64,000 nucleotides of DNA, from positions 1 to 64,000 of the forward strand of contig NZ_AKKV01000036.1 in NCBI RefSeq assembly GCF_000269865.1. Reading direction: 5' to 3'. The notes under the pieces are model-generated. The model worked only from the letters and a program-made list of their open reading frames with translations, did no database searches and was not told where the DNA came from. Source of the stretch: Fictibacillus macauensis ZFHKF-1 (GTDB lineage: Bacteria > Bacillota > Bacilli > Bacillales > Fictibacillaceae). A program made the translations under genes and the position numbers. Shown piece by piece: positions 8,675-17,527 of the stretch. Position 1 is the first letter of the stretch, and each line of letters begins with the position of its first letter.

Positions 8675-8700
8675 CGCAGCTAGGTAACGTTTTTACGAAT

Positions 8701-8905
8701 GATACTGAAAATGAAGACGTCATGTTTGCACGAGTGACATGTATAGAGAGTTTGAAATAATGTCGAAAGCCTTGCCAACCATCATGAAGCAGGCGGAAAA
8801 ATGGGCATGGTGCTGCATACTAGGAAACTAAAGAGTGACGAGATAAGAGAAGCTTACAGTAAGGTGCATCTCGCTGGCGACAACGAAATGAGTGAGGTCC
8901 TTTAG
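8701..8905 (+). pseudogene. Frameshifted relic of an unidentified gene
   Basis: Three overlapping frames give coding-like text that joins up: D-V-M-F-A-R-V-T-C-I-E-S-L-K, then ALPTIMKQAEK from 8772, then MGMVLHTRKLKSDEIREAY and SKVHLAGDNEMSEVL ending at the TAG at 8903. At least two frameshifts separate them. I cannot assign a family. The balanced composition and shared direction make a dead gene more likely than chance. Confidence 0.35.
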
Positions 8906-8979
8906 AATAGTAGGATAGAGTATTTATTTCATAAGGCATAAGGATAGGCAAACAATCCGTACATACTATCAAAAATGGT

Positions 8980-9010
8980 AAAAGAGCTTCTAGATCAAAG
9001 AAGCTCTTTT
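8980..9010 (-). terminator. Intrinsic terminator
   Basis: AAAAGAGCTTC pairs with GAAGCTCTTTT across a short loop, just past the stop of the minus-strand gene that follows. It would work in both directions. Confidence 0.8.
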
Positions 9011-9023
9011 AACGCATCACATA

Positions 9024-9599
9024 CTAATTTTTCGTCTGTTTATTGCTTTGTTCGTGTACATACTTGTACCACCGAAACGTAAATCGCTCCAAATTGTTTA
9101 GGCTAGTATAGAAATTTCCGTAAAGCGTCTTCAAGCTTTTTCTTTTAATGGAGGGGCTCATCATAAGCATTATATCTTCTTGTCTTTGTTGAAGTCCTTC
9201 ATGAAGATTTTTTAAGCTTGATAGTGTTTGTTCATCTGGGTGTGGTTTGCTGCTTTCTTTTTCATAGATTTTTTCGTATTGCTGATCCAGTTCCTTTAAT
9301 TCACTTTTTATTTTACTCAGGTAGTCCATCGTAAGCGTTTCTTCTTTCTTTTGTGACCGCTCTTCTAGAAATGAATAGAACTTTTTCGCCTCTTGTGAAT
9401 ATTGATACTGTTGTTTCAGGAGAATCCTTTTATTTGTTTTAATATGTTTTGAAAGCTCGTTTCGGGTGATGGAATCAGGTTGATACGTGACGGATTTGTT
9501 GAAGCTATTCATTGAAAAAGGGTAGTACCATGTTAAGAACAGTTCAGCAACAATAAGAGCAAGGATGACAAGAATTCCTATTTTCTTTTTGGTGGTCAT
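9024..9599 (-). CDS. Membrane-anchored coiled-coil protein of unknown function
   Basis: This 191-residue protein has an N-terminal hydrophobic anchor (about residues 7-26) and a Lys/Glu/Gln-rich, strongly helical outer part (about 45-150) with heptad-like spacing. The start is the ATG at 9599, 8 bases after GGAGG; an earlier in-frame ATG at 9614 overlaps that ribosome binding site and is rejected. No family is recognised. The layout resembles small cell-surface or sporulation-anchored proteins, but no specific role can be given. Confidence 0.6.
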   Translation of the reverse strand: MTTKKKIGILVILALIVAELFLTWYYPFSMNSFNKSVTYQPDSITRNELSKHIKTNKRILLKQQYQYSQEAKKFYSFLEERSQKKEETLTMDYLSKIKSELKELDQQYEKIYEKESSKPHPDEQTLSSLKNLHEGLQQRQEDIMLMMSPSIKRKSLKTLYGNFYTSLNNLERFTFRWYKYVHEQSNKQTKN

Positions 9600-9747
9600 A
9601 GATGTTTCCTCCATAAGTGTTATTTATATTGTTTTGATGATGAGCATGATACTAGAGTAAATGCAGCTTGTTTTATTTTTTTACCCTGTGCTCAAATTGT
9701 GAAAACTAGATATTGGTAATTTTGATGAAAAAATGGAGGCGATCCTT

Positions 9748-10431
9748 TTGATTAAGGCCATTTTGTTCGATTTAGACGGAACATTATTAAACAGAGATAA
9801 ATCTATTAAACGTTTCATTGCTCATCAATACGACCGGTAGCATGAGGCGTTGCGACATATTCCGAAAGCGGAGTATAGTGCTAGATTTATAGAACTAGAT
9901 CACCGGGGATATGTTTGGAAAGATCAAGTCTACCAGCGCTTAGTGAGTGAATACAGCATTACTAAGATTTCGTGGGAACAGCTACTTCAAGATTATGTGA
10001 AGGAATGTAAAAACCATTGCGTTCCTTTTCCTCATCTAATAGAGATGTTAACCGAACTAAAAAAGAGCGGTTTTGCTCTTGGAATCATTACAAATGGCTA
10101 CGGACAACTGCAGATGAATCATATTCGGGCTCTTGGTATTGCGTCGTATGTAGATGTAATCGTAATCTCTGAATGGGAAGGAATTAAAAAGCCGGATGCG
10201 CGTATCTTTTATCGTGCATTGAACAAGCTACATTGCCACCCTCACGAAAGTGTCTATGTAGGCGATCATCCCATCAATGATCTAAAAGCTGCACGGGCCG
10301 TTGGGATGACAGGAATATGGAAAAGAGATGCGCAATGGAACGACGTCGATGCAGATGCAATGGTGGATGAGTTGGGAGAAATTCCGATGGTGGTACAAAA
10401 TCTGTCATACATTACAAAACTTCATACATGA
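9748..10431 (+). pseudogene. HAD-superfamily hydrolase interrupted by an in-frame TAG
   Basis: Reading from a TTG at 9748 (after GGAGG) gives a full HAD phosphatase: LFDLDGTLL with the nucleophile Asp, then HQYDR, an in-frame TAG at 9838-9840, and an unbroken continuation HEALRHIPKAEYSARF. Later motifs are intact: ITNG (motif II), KPDARIF with its Lys (III) and VGDHPINDLKAA (IV). The open part from 9850 lacks the catalytic DxDGT motif, so it cannot be active alone. Only one base separates it from a normal gene, so the mutation is recent, a read error, or read through. Confidence 0.8.
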
Positions 10432-10491
10432 GGAAACTAGCGAATGCGTACTGTTATCAACCAATGATTACCCCATCCAAACCTTACGAAA

Positions 10492-10587
10492 AGATTGGTC
10501 GAGCAAATGGGCGGTAGCATCTCATTAAAAAGTATCCCTTTTCAGAAAACAACCTTTACGGTGACATTGAATCAGATTCGCTTTTAA
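10492..10587 (+). pseudogene. C-terminal fragment of a histidine kinase ATPase domain
   Basis: The frame reads RLVEQMGGSISLKSIPFQKT and then TFTVTLNQIRF to a TAA. This is the last helix and strands of a HATPase_c domain (compare GLSI.KRLVEQMGGxI.LxS..xxGTTFTVTLP). The preceding G2 box and the rest of the kinase are absent. It lies in the space behind the broken HAD gene and marks a deletion. Confidence 0.6.
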
Positions 10588-10600
10588 TACATAAAAAATG

Positions 10601-10635
10601 AGAGCTGCGAACGAGCCATTTCGCAGCTCTTTTTC
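10601..10635 (+). terminator. Intrinsic terminator
   Basis: AGAGCTGCGA pairs with TCGCAGCTCT and is followed by TTTTT, before the sigma-factor promoter. Confidence 0.85.
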
Positions 10636-10661
10636 AGCGCTTATAAAATAATTACTTCCAG

Positions 10662-10693
10662 TTGTCACAAAATGTGGCATTCGTTCGTTATAC
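10662..10693 (+). promoter_or_regulatory. Candidate ECF-type (autoregulated) promoter
   Basis: TTGTCAC and CGTTATAC are separated by 17 bases immediately upstream of the sigma-factor gene. A -10 element beginning CGT is characteristic of ECF sigma factors, so the factor may transcribe its own operon. This is inferred from the motif only. Confidence 0.45.
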
Positions 10694-10713
10694 AGTGTGT
10701 AAGGAGGGATACG

Positions 10714-11271
10714 GTGAGAGGTTCAAAAAGGGATTATGCAAAAATGGAAGAGTTATATACGTTGTATGAACAACGCGTTTATCACGTTGCGTACGCTGTT
10801 TTACACAATGTCCAACAGGCGGAAGATGCTGTGCAAGAAACGTTTCTTACGCTGTATCAACGCTTAAAGGAGCTTCGTAAGTTGGATGAAGAAGAGCTGA
10901 AGCGTTACATTTTACGCATCGCGAAAAACAAAGCGATTGATAGCTATCGGAAAAACAGACGCCACGGAGAATTTTTAAACGAATATCAACGAGAAACAAA
11001 AGACGCGGTTGATGAAAATGTAGAAGAATGGGAACGCAGCTTTCTATCGGAAGTGCAAATTGATGAGTTATTAACCAACTTAACTGATTCAAACCGCCGT
11101 GTTTTTAAGTATAAAATTTTCTATAACTTAAGCTATACAGAAATCGCTGATCTGATGGGAATTGCTGAAACGAATGTGCGCAAGCAATTCGAGCGAGCCC
11201 GCAAAAAGGTCGTGCAATTTATGAGAGGGGGCCAGATCAATGGATGCAAAGAACTCAAACCAAATGGATGA
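10714..11271 (+). CDS. ECF-type RNA polymerase sigma factor
   Basis: This sigma-70 family ECF factor has 185 residues. Region 2 contains QAEDAVQETFLTLYQRL and RYILRIAKNKAIDSYRK; region 4 contains FKYKIFYNLSYTEIADLMG and the recognition helix AETNVRKQFERARKKV. The start is the GTG at 10714, placed after TAAGGAGGG; an upstream in-frame ATG at 10672 lacks a site. The next gene begins 32 bases before this one ends and encodes a membrane protein with a cytoplasmic N-terminus, the usual anti-sigma arrangement. It probably responds to an envelope signal and may autoregulate through the promoter at 10662. Confidence 0.9.
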   Translation: MRGSKRDYAKMEELYTLYEQRVYHVAYAVLHNVQQAEDAVQETFLTLYQRLKELRKLDEEELKRYILRIAKNKAIDSYRKNRRHGEFLNEYQRETKDAVDENVEEWERSFLSEVQIDELLTNLTDSNRRVFKYKIFYNLSYTEIADLMGIAETNVRKQFERARKKVVQFMRGGQINGCKELKPNG

Positions 11272-12643
11272 ACTCGCAGAAAAAATTGCGCTAGAAGATT
11301 TTGATGAATTACACACACCACACCAGTTTTCAGAAACCTATACACAAAAAAAGAAAAAGTTTATGGAGGAGATTGTTATGAAAGAAAAAGCGAAAAAGAA
11401 AAAACGATTACTCATTACGGCAGCGAGCCTATTAATTGGTATTCCAACCACCGTCTATGGAGCAAATGAAATTTATGATATTGTCGTTCAAAAACAAAAT
11501 TATGAAGTGAAGGTGTCATTAGACAATCAGTCACATGAAAAAAATAATCGTTTGTACAAGCTACAGCTCGGTTATTTGCCAAAGGGTATGAAAGAAGATG
11601 AGAAAGGTTCTATGGAATATTCGTTTAATAAAAGTGATCTTGGTGGTTTTACATTCACTCTTTATAGAATTGGAAAGCACTCGGATTTTAACACAAAGTT
11701 TGCGAAAAATTATCAAGAAAAAGAAATTAATGGTCATAAAGCTGTCATTGTTAAAACAGATAGTGGTGACGATCGAGAGGTAGATAATCGAGAAACGTTA
11801 CTGTTTTTTGAAAAAGAAGGCATTATGCTACATGCTTATGTAGGAGAAGATGTGAGTGAAAAACAACTTCTAAAAGTATTAAAAAATGCGGCCTTGAAAC
11901 CAGCTACAAAGGCAACAGCATCAGATATAACAGATTACGATCAAATGCTTGAAGATGATGAAAAATACGGAAAACCGGATACAAAAGTTACACCGCTTCA
12001 AAAAGATAGTAAGCAAATTGTATCCGTCGGGCAAACTTTCTTGGATGAAGAATTTATGGATTCGCAGTTGTCATATACAATAGACAACGTAAAAGTAAAC
12101 GATTCTATTCAGCCATTTAACAAAGATAATTTTAATGATGTAGGCATGGGGAATTTGCGTGATAAGGGTGCATTGTCTAAAGATAACAAATTCGTTCCGT
12201 ACAAACGCAATTTATACAAATTAGGTGACGGTACGAACTCCCTAAATAAATTAATAAAATCTGATAAAATAGATATGAAATTTGTTACATTCACAGCAAC
12301 CATTAAGAATGTGAGCGCGCAGAAAGCGGATGAAATTTATATGAATCCATCTCTAGTATCGTTGAAATCTACAGGAGATTCGTGGAATTTTACTAAACCA
12401 GAAATGATGGATGAGACAACAGCGATGACAGGAGAAGTAGATTATTTAGAACCACATGGCAAGGGTAATAACTACTATAACATTGGTGAATTAGCGCCTA
12501 GTGAATCCAAAAAAGTAAACATCGGATTTTTCGTAGACCGAGATAAGCTAAATAGTATGTTTCTAAAAGTTCAAACATCAGGATTTGAAAATAAAGATAT
12601 GAATGCGAAAGATCGCCATTGGGTGGATCTTCGTCAAAAATAA
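11240..12643 (+). CDS. Probable anti-sigma/sensor membrane protein partnered with the ECF factor
   Basis: This 467-residue protein has a cytoplasmic N-terminal part (about 1-50, Lys-rich at 45-57), one membrane helix (about 58-78) and a large extracytoplasmic region of beta-rich segments. Residues about 100-225 (LQLGYLPKGMKEDEKG...) resemble a DUF4367-like outer domain, and the rest looks Ig/NEAT-like without a clear name. The start overlaps the sigma gene by 32 bases, which implies translational coupling. The usual role would be to hold the sigma factor at the membrane until a signal arrives. A terminator follows. The anti-sigma function is inferred from position and topology. Confidence 0.7.
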   Translation: MDAKNSNQMDELAEKIALEDFDELHTPHQFSETYTQKKKKFMEEIVMKEKAKKKKRLLITAASLLIGIPTTVYGANEIYDIVVQKQNYEVKVSLDNQSHEKNNRLYKLQLGYLPKGMKEDEKGSMEYSFNKSDLGGFTFTLYRIGKHSDFNTKFAKNYQEKEINGHKAVIVKTDSGDDREVDNRETLLFFEKEGIMLHAYVGEDVSEKQLLKVLKNAALKPATKATASDITDYDQMLEDDEKYGKPDTKVTPLQKDSKQIVSVGQTFLDEEFMDSQLSYTIDNVKVNDSIQPFNKDNFNDVGMGNLRDKGALSKDNKFVPYKRNLYKLGDGTNSLNKLIKSDKIDMKFVTFTATIKNVSAQKADEIYMNPSLVSLKSTGDSWNFTKPEMMDETTAMTGEVDYLEPHGKGNNYYNIGELAPSESKKVNIGFFVDRDKLNSMFLKVQTSGFENKDMNAKDRHWVDLRQK

Positions 12644-12651
12644 AAACAATA

Positions 12652-12688
12652 AAAAAACAGGAGCGAGCATGCTTCTGTTTTTTTTTAT
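12652..12688 (+). terminator. Intrinsic terminator of the sigma operon
   Basis: AAAAAACAG-AGC pairs with GCT-CTGTTTTTT across a short loop and ends in a run of T. Confidence 0.85.
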
Positions 12689-12755
12689 TGCTATAAGTAG
12701 GATAAAAAAGGTATTTTAGTAAGGATTAACATTTATAGGGTGAGGAGTTTTGGAG

Positions 12756-12989
12756 TTGAAATCGTTAAAGTCATTTATTATTACATTTGTTGTACTACCA
12801 TCTTTGCTGGGACTGGGACTTACCATTACGGTTGATCTCGTACCATTTATTATGGATTTAATAGCGGGGAACGGACCAAAAGTAGCTTTTAAGAATGTAG
12901 GGATTACTTTTTTGCTAGGTTTTGCTATGTATTTTATTTATATTGCGTATAAAGCGGTGACTTATCGCATGAGCAAAAAAGCAAAGTGA
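12756..12989 (+). CDS. Small two-helix membrane protein
   Basis: This protein of about 77 residues has two hydrophobic helices (about 5-30 and 44-66) and a basic tail ending SKKAK. Two in-frame TTG codons are possible starts; the one at 12756 lies 8 bases from GAGGAG and is preferred over 12750, which is only two bases away. No family is recognised. It stands alone between two terminators. Confidence 0.5.
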   Translation: MKSLKSFIITFVVLPSLLGLGLTITVDLVPFIMDLIAGNGPKVAFKNVGITFLLGFAMYFIYIAYKAVTYRMSKKAK

Positions 12990-13001
12990 AGATAATTGTT
13001 A

Positions 13002-13040
13002 AGAGATGATGACAGAACCTTACTGGCATCATCTCTTTTA
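13002..13040 (+). terminator. Intrinsic terminator
   Basis: AGAGATGATG pairs with CATCATCTCT and is followed by TTTTA. Confidence 0.8.
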
Positions 13041-13217
13041 CGTTGATCACATACGTCCACAGTTGTCATGGTAGAAGATCGGTTGGTAGTTTCGTTGAGT
13101 TTTGCATGCTGTGATGCATGACGAGGATGGACTGATTAAATTCTGTAACGTCTTCATACAGTAACCATTCTCATCTTATTTAATATACTAATAAGAAGGT
13201 GAATGAAAAGGAGAAGT

Positions 13218-14360
13218 ATGATGGACAATAGGACAGCCTGCCTTTGTTGTTTTTTTTGCATAGTAAGAAAAGGAGCGCAGTTGGCAGTGTTTCTCGCTGG
13301 AGCTGAGAGCTTTATTTCAATAACATTTGTCTCGTTTAATCCTGTTACAGGTCAAGTGATCGGTTCACTGAGTAGCGGAAGTGTTGTTGCGTTTAACTGT
13401 TGTGATGTGCTTGCTGTCCAAAGAGGGGGAGCAGCTCCCGCTTTTTGCCGCATACTAGCCTACGTTTCAAACACGAATGATAACACGATTTCAGTAATTG
13501 ATACGGCAACGAACACAGTGATTCAGACAATTCCTAGTGGAGGAAATGCACCTCTTGATATCGCCTTGACACCAGATGGTACTCGCCTTGTAGTCAATAA
13601 TCAAGCTACCAATACGGTATCCGTTATTGATACAGCTACGAACGCCATTCTTGCAGAAGTGCCGGTCGGCTCCCCAGAGTTAGGTCTGGCCATTACGCCA
13701 GATGGACGCTTTGCCTATTCAACGAGCGCCACCAACAATAACATTACGGTAATTGACCTTACAACGTTTACGGTCACTACCGTTATCCAAGAAGCACCAG
13801 GATCTAACCCACTTGGCATCGCCATTACTCCAAATGGTACGACCGCTTATGTGGTTAACCAAGTAGCCGGTACGGTCGGAGTCATCGATACGGCGACGAA
13901 CACGATTACCCAAACGATTACTTTTCTTGTGGGTAGTGCGCCCAACCAAGTGGTCATCTCCCCCGATGGTAGCGCTGCCTATGTAACGGCTCCAGGAACT
14001 AGCACTGTTGTTCGGATAGATACGGCAACCAATACCATAGCCGCAGAAATTAGTGGGCCAGCTATTCCTGTGGGTATTGCTATTTCGCCAGATGGTCGGA
14101 CGCTTTACGTGACTGATTTGGGAAACAATACAGTTTCAGTTATTGATACGGCGACTAATACACAAATTGCGACGATTCCTGGTTTTTCGGAACCTTTCCG
14201 GCTTGCCTTTACCCCAGATGGTTCAAGGTCTTATGTAGTAAATAAATCAGCAAACACTGTCTCCGTGGTTGATACGGCAACTAATACAATCGTTAGTACC
14301 ATTCCAGTAGGAAATAATCCGACGGGTATCGCGATTGGCAGAGTTTGTATTCCAGTTTAG
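13218..14360 (+). CDS. YVTN-repeat beta-propeller protein
   Basis: From about residue 85 the protein of roughly 380 residues consists of seven or more repeats of about 42 residues, each with ...VSVIDTATNTI...I.VG..P.GIAITPDG...YV.N, the YVTN/lactonase-like propeller repeat. Such proteins are surface or exosporium-associated in bacilli and their ligands are mostly unknown. The N-terminus is odd: a cluster of five Cys (TACLCCFFC) followed by a hydrophobic stretch and later N-C-C, with no standard signal peptide. The start ATG at 13218 (or 13221) follows AAGGAG; an upstream ATG at 13203 is less well placed. Confidence 0.85.
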   Translation: MMDNRTACLCCFFCIVRKGAQLAVFLAGAESFISITFVSFNPVTGQVIGSLSSGSVVAFNCCDVLAVQRGGAAPAFCRILAYVSNTNDNTISVIDTATNTVIQTIPSGGNAPLDIALTPDGTRLVVNNQATNTVSVIDTATNAILAEVPVGSPELGLAITPDGRFAYSTSATNNNITVIDLTTFTVTTVIQEAPGSNPLGIAITPNGTTAYVVNQVAGTVGVIDTATNTITQTITFLVGSAPNQVVISPDGSAAYVTAPGTSTVVRIDTATNTIAAEISGPAIPVGIAISPDGRTLYVTDLGNNTVSVIDTATNTQIATIPGFSEPFRLAFTPDGSRSYVVNKSANTVSVVDTATNTIVSTIPVGNNPTGIAIGRVCIPV

Positions 14361-14496
14361 TACCTTTAATGTCGGTTTCTATAGTTCTATAGTAGGTAAA
14401 AGTTGTGTGCTTTTAGAATATATGATATGAATAACACTAAGAAATACTACCTATTTTTAGTCATTTTTACCTATAAAAGAGTGATGAGGAGCCTAT

Positions 14497-15318
14497 ATGA
14501 CCAATTATGTAAGTAGTGCCGGCAAACGAGTCGAAACAAATGCTATAATGGCATCTCTTGAAAAGAACTTAGCAATGGTCGAGTTTAATATGGACAGAAA
14601 AGTAATATGGGTGAATGAGCTCTTTGCCCAAACATTGAGTTATACAGTGAGTGAAATGCAAGGAATGAACCATGAAGCATTTTGCCTAGCAGACTATCGT
14701 AATAGTAAGGAATATCAGGAATTATGGGCTAATCTTGCAAACGGAAAGAAGTATCAAGAAAAAATTGAGCGAATTGATCGTACTGGAACGTCAAGATGGC
14801 TAGAAGCAACCTACATACCTGTCATGGATGTAGGTGGAACGGTAACATCCGTTTTGAAAATTGCCACAGACATTACACAGCGCGAACATACAACAACAGC
14901 TCTTATCGCTCAATTAAAGCAAATGCCAGAAAATCTCGTAAACGTAGTCATGGCTAATTCTAAAGAAAAAGTTACGGCAGTAGAATCCTTAAAAAATCAA
15001 ATCCAACTGATTGACCAAACGGCCACGATCATTCGCGAAATTGCTGCCCAAACAAATCTATTATCCTTAAATGCTGCCATTGAAGCTGCACGAGCAGGTG
15101 AACATGGACGAGGCTTTAACGTCGTTGCACAAGAGGTTAAGAAACTCTCAACCAATGCAAATGATGCGATTAAAAATGTGAATGAAAATGTTAAGAACAT
15201 CTCACGCGAGCTTGAGAATGTAAATGAAATTACAAAGGACTTACAAAGAATAGTTAAAGATGCAAAAGAAAAAATAGATCGAACCATTAAAGAGTTTGAG
15301 AAGGTAATAGCAACGTAA
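14497..15318 (+). CDS. Soluble PAS-domain methyl-accepting chemotaxis protein
   Basis: This 273-residue protein has no membrane helix. Residues about 25-130 form a PAS domain ([16 protein letters not shown]...MQG, ending [12 protein letters not shown]), and residues about 155-270 form a short MCP signalling domain with the invariant hairpin tip [20 protein letters not shown]. Such short PAS-MCPs resemble Aer-type cytoplasmic redox or energy sensors that couple to CheA/CheW. The normal long methylation helices are missing, so adaptation must be limited. The gene is single, has GATGAGGAG before its ATG and is followed by a terminator. Confidence 0.9.
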   Translation: MTNYVSSAGKRVETNAIMASLEKNLAMVEFNMDRKVIWVNELFAQTLSYTVSEMQGMNHEAFCLADYRNSKEYQELWANLANGKKYQEKIERIDRTGTSRWLEATYIPVMDVGGTVTSVLKIATDITQREHTTTALIAQLKQMPENLVNVVMANSKEKVTAVESLKNQIQLIDQTATIIREIAAQTNLLSLNAAIEAARAGEHGRGFNVVAQEVKKLSTNANDAIKNVNENVKNISRELENVNEITKDLQRIVKDAKEKIDRTIKEFEKVIAT

Positions 15319-15328
15319 AAAGAAGTGT

Positions 15329-15357
15329 CCAAGCGGTTTAACTGCTTGGTTTTTTTT
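15329..15357 (+). terminator. Intrinsic terminator
   Basis: CCAAGCGGT / ACTGCTTGG hairpin followed by eight T. Confidence 0.85.
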
Positions 15358-15466
15358 GCGGGATTTGAAACTTGTTTATGAGTAGTATATGGTATAATAA
15401 ACCAATATAGTTATATTTACCTACTGTAATATGAGTTTTAATTAATCAAACAAGTAACGTCGTTAA

Positions 15467-15635
15467 GTGCGAACATAAAGCTCACATAAAATTACAGGGA
15501 GATTCGCACCTTATTTTTAGTCATTTTTATTAAACATTGCATAAGAATACGTGCTATAAAAACCAAAAACATCAAAAAAGTGGTTGGATTTTCACCTTAT
15601 GTAAACTAATAATCGTTTTTTACCTAAAAATCGCT
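15467..15635 (+). promoter_or_regulatory. CRISPR leader of array 1
   Basis: This AT-rich segment ends directly at the first repeat. It shares three blocks with the leader of array 2: an inverted pair GTGCGAA (15467) and TTCGCAC (15503) around AAGCTC...TTAC..GGG, the block TTATGTAAACTAATA, and the repeat-proximal AAAATCGCT. Leaders carry the array promoter and the adaptation signals read by Cas1-Cas2, so the shared blocks are likely those signals. Confidence 0.8.
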
Positions 15636-17444
<1,809 letters not shown>

Positions 17445-17527
17445 TCTAATGGATAATTCATTTTATAACCGTCTAGCAGCGTAGCACTTCATAAACTGTT
17501 CCTAACAACTAAACTAAAAGGAAGGAT

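Noticed and set aside
17485-17505. Possible second guide target in front of cas3 (TTC then ATAAACTG)
   Set aside because: Only about 7 of the first 13 positions match, with a seed mismatch at position 4.
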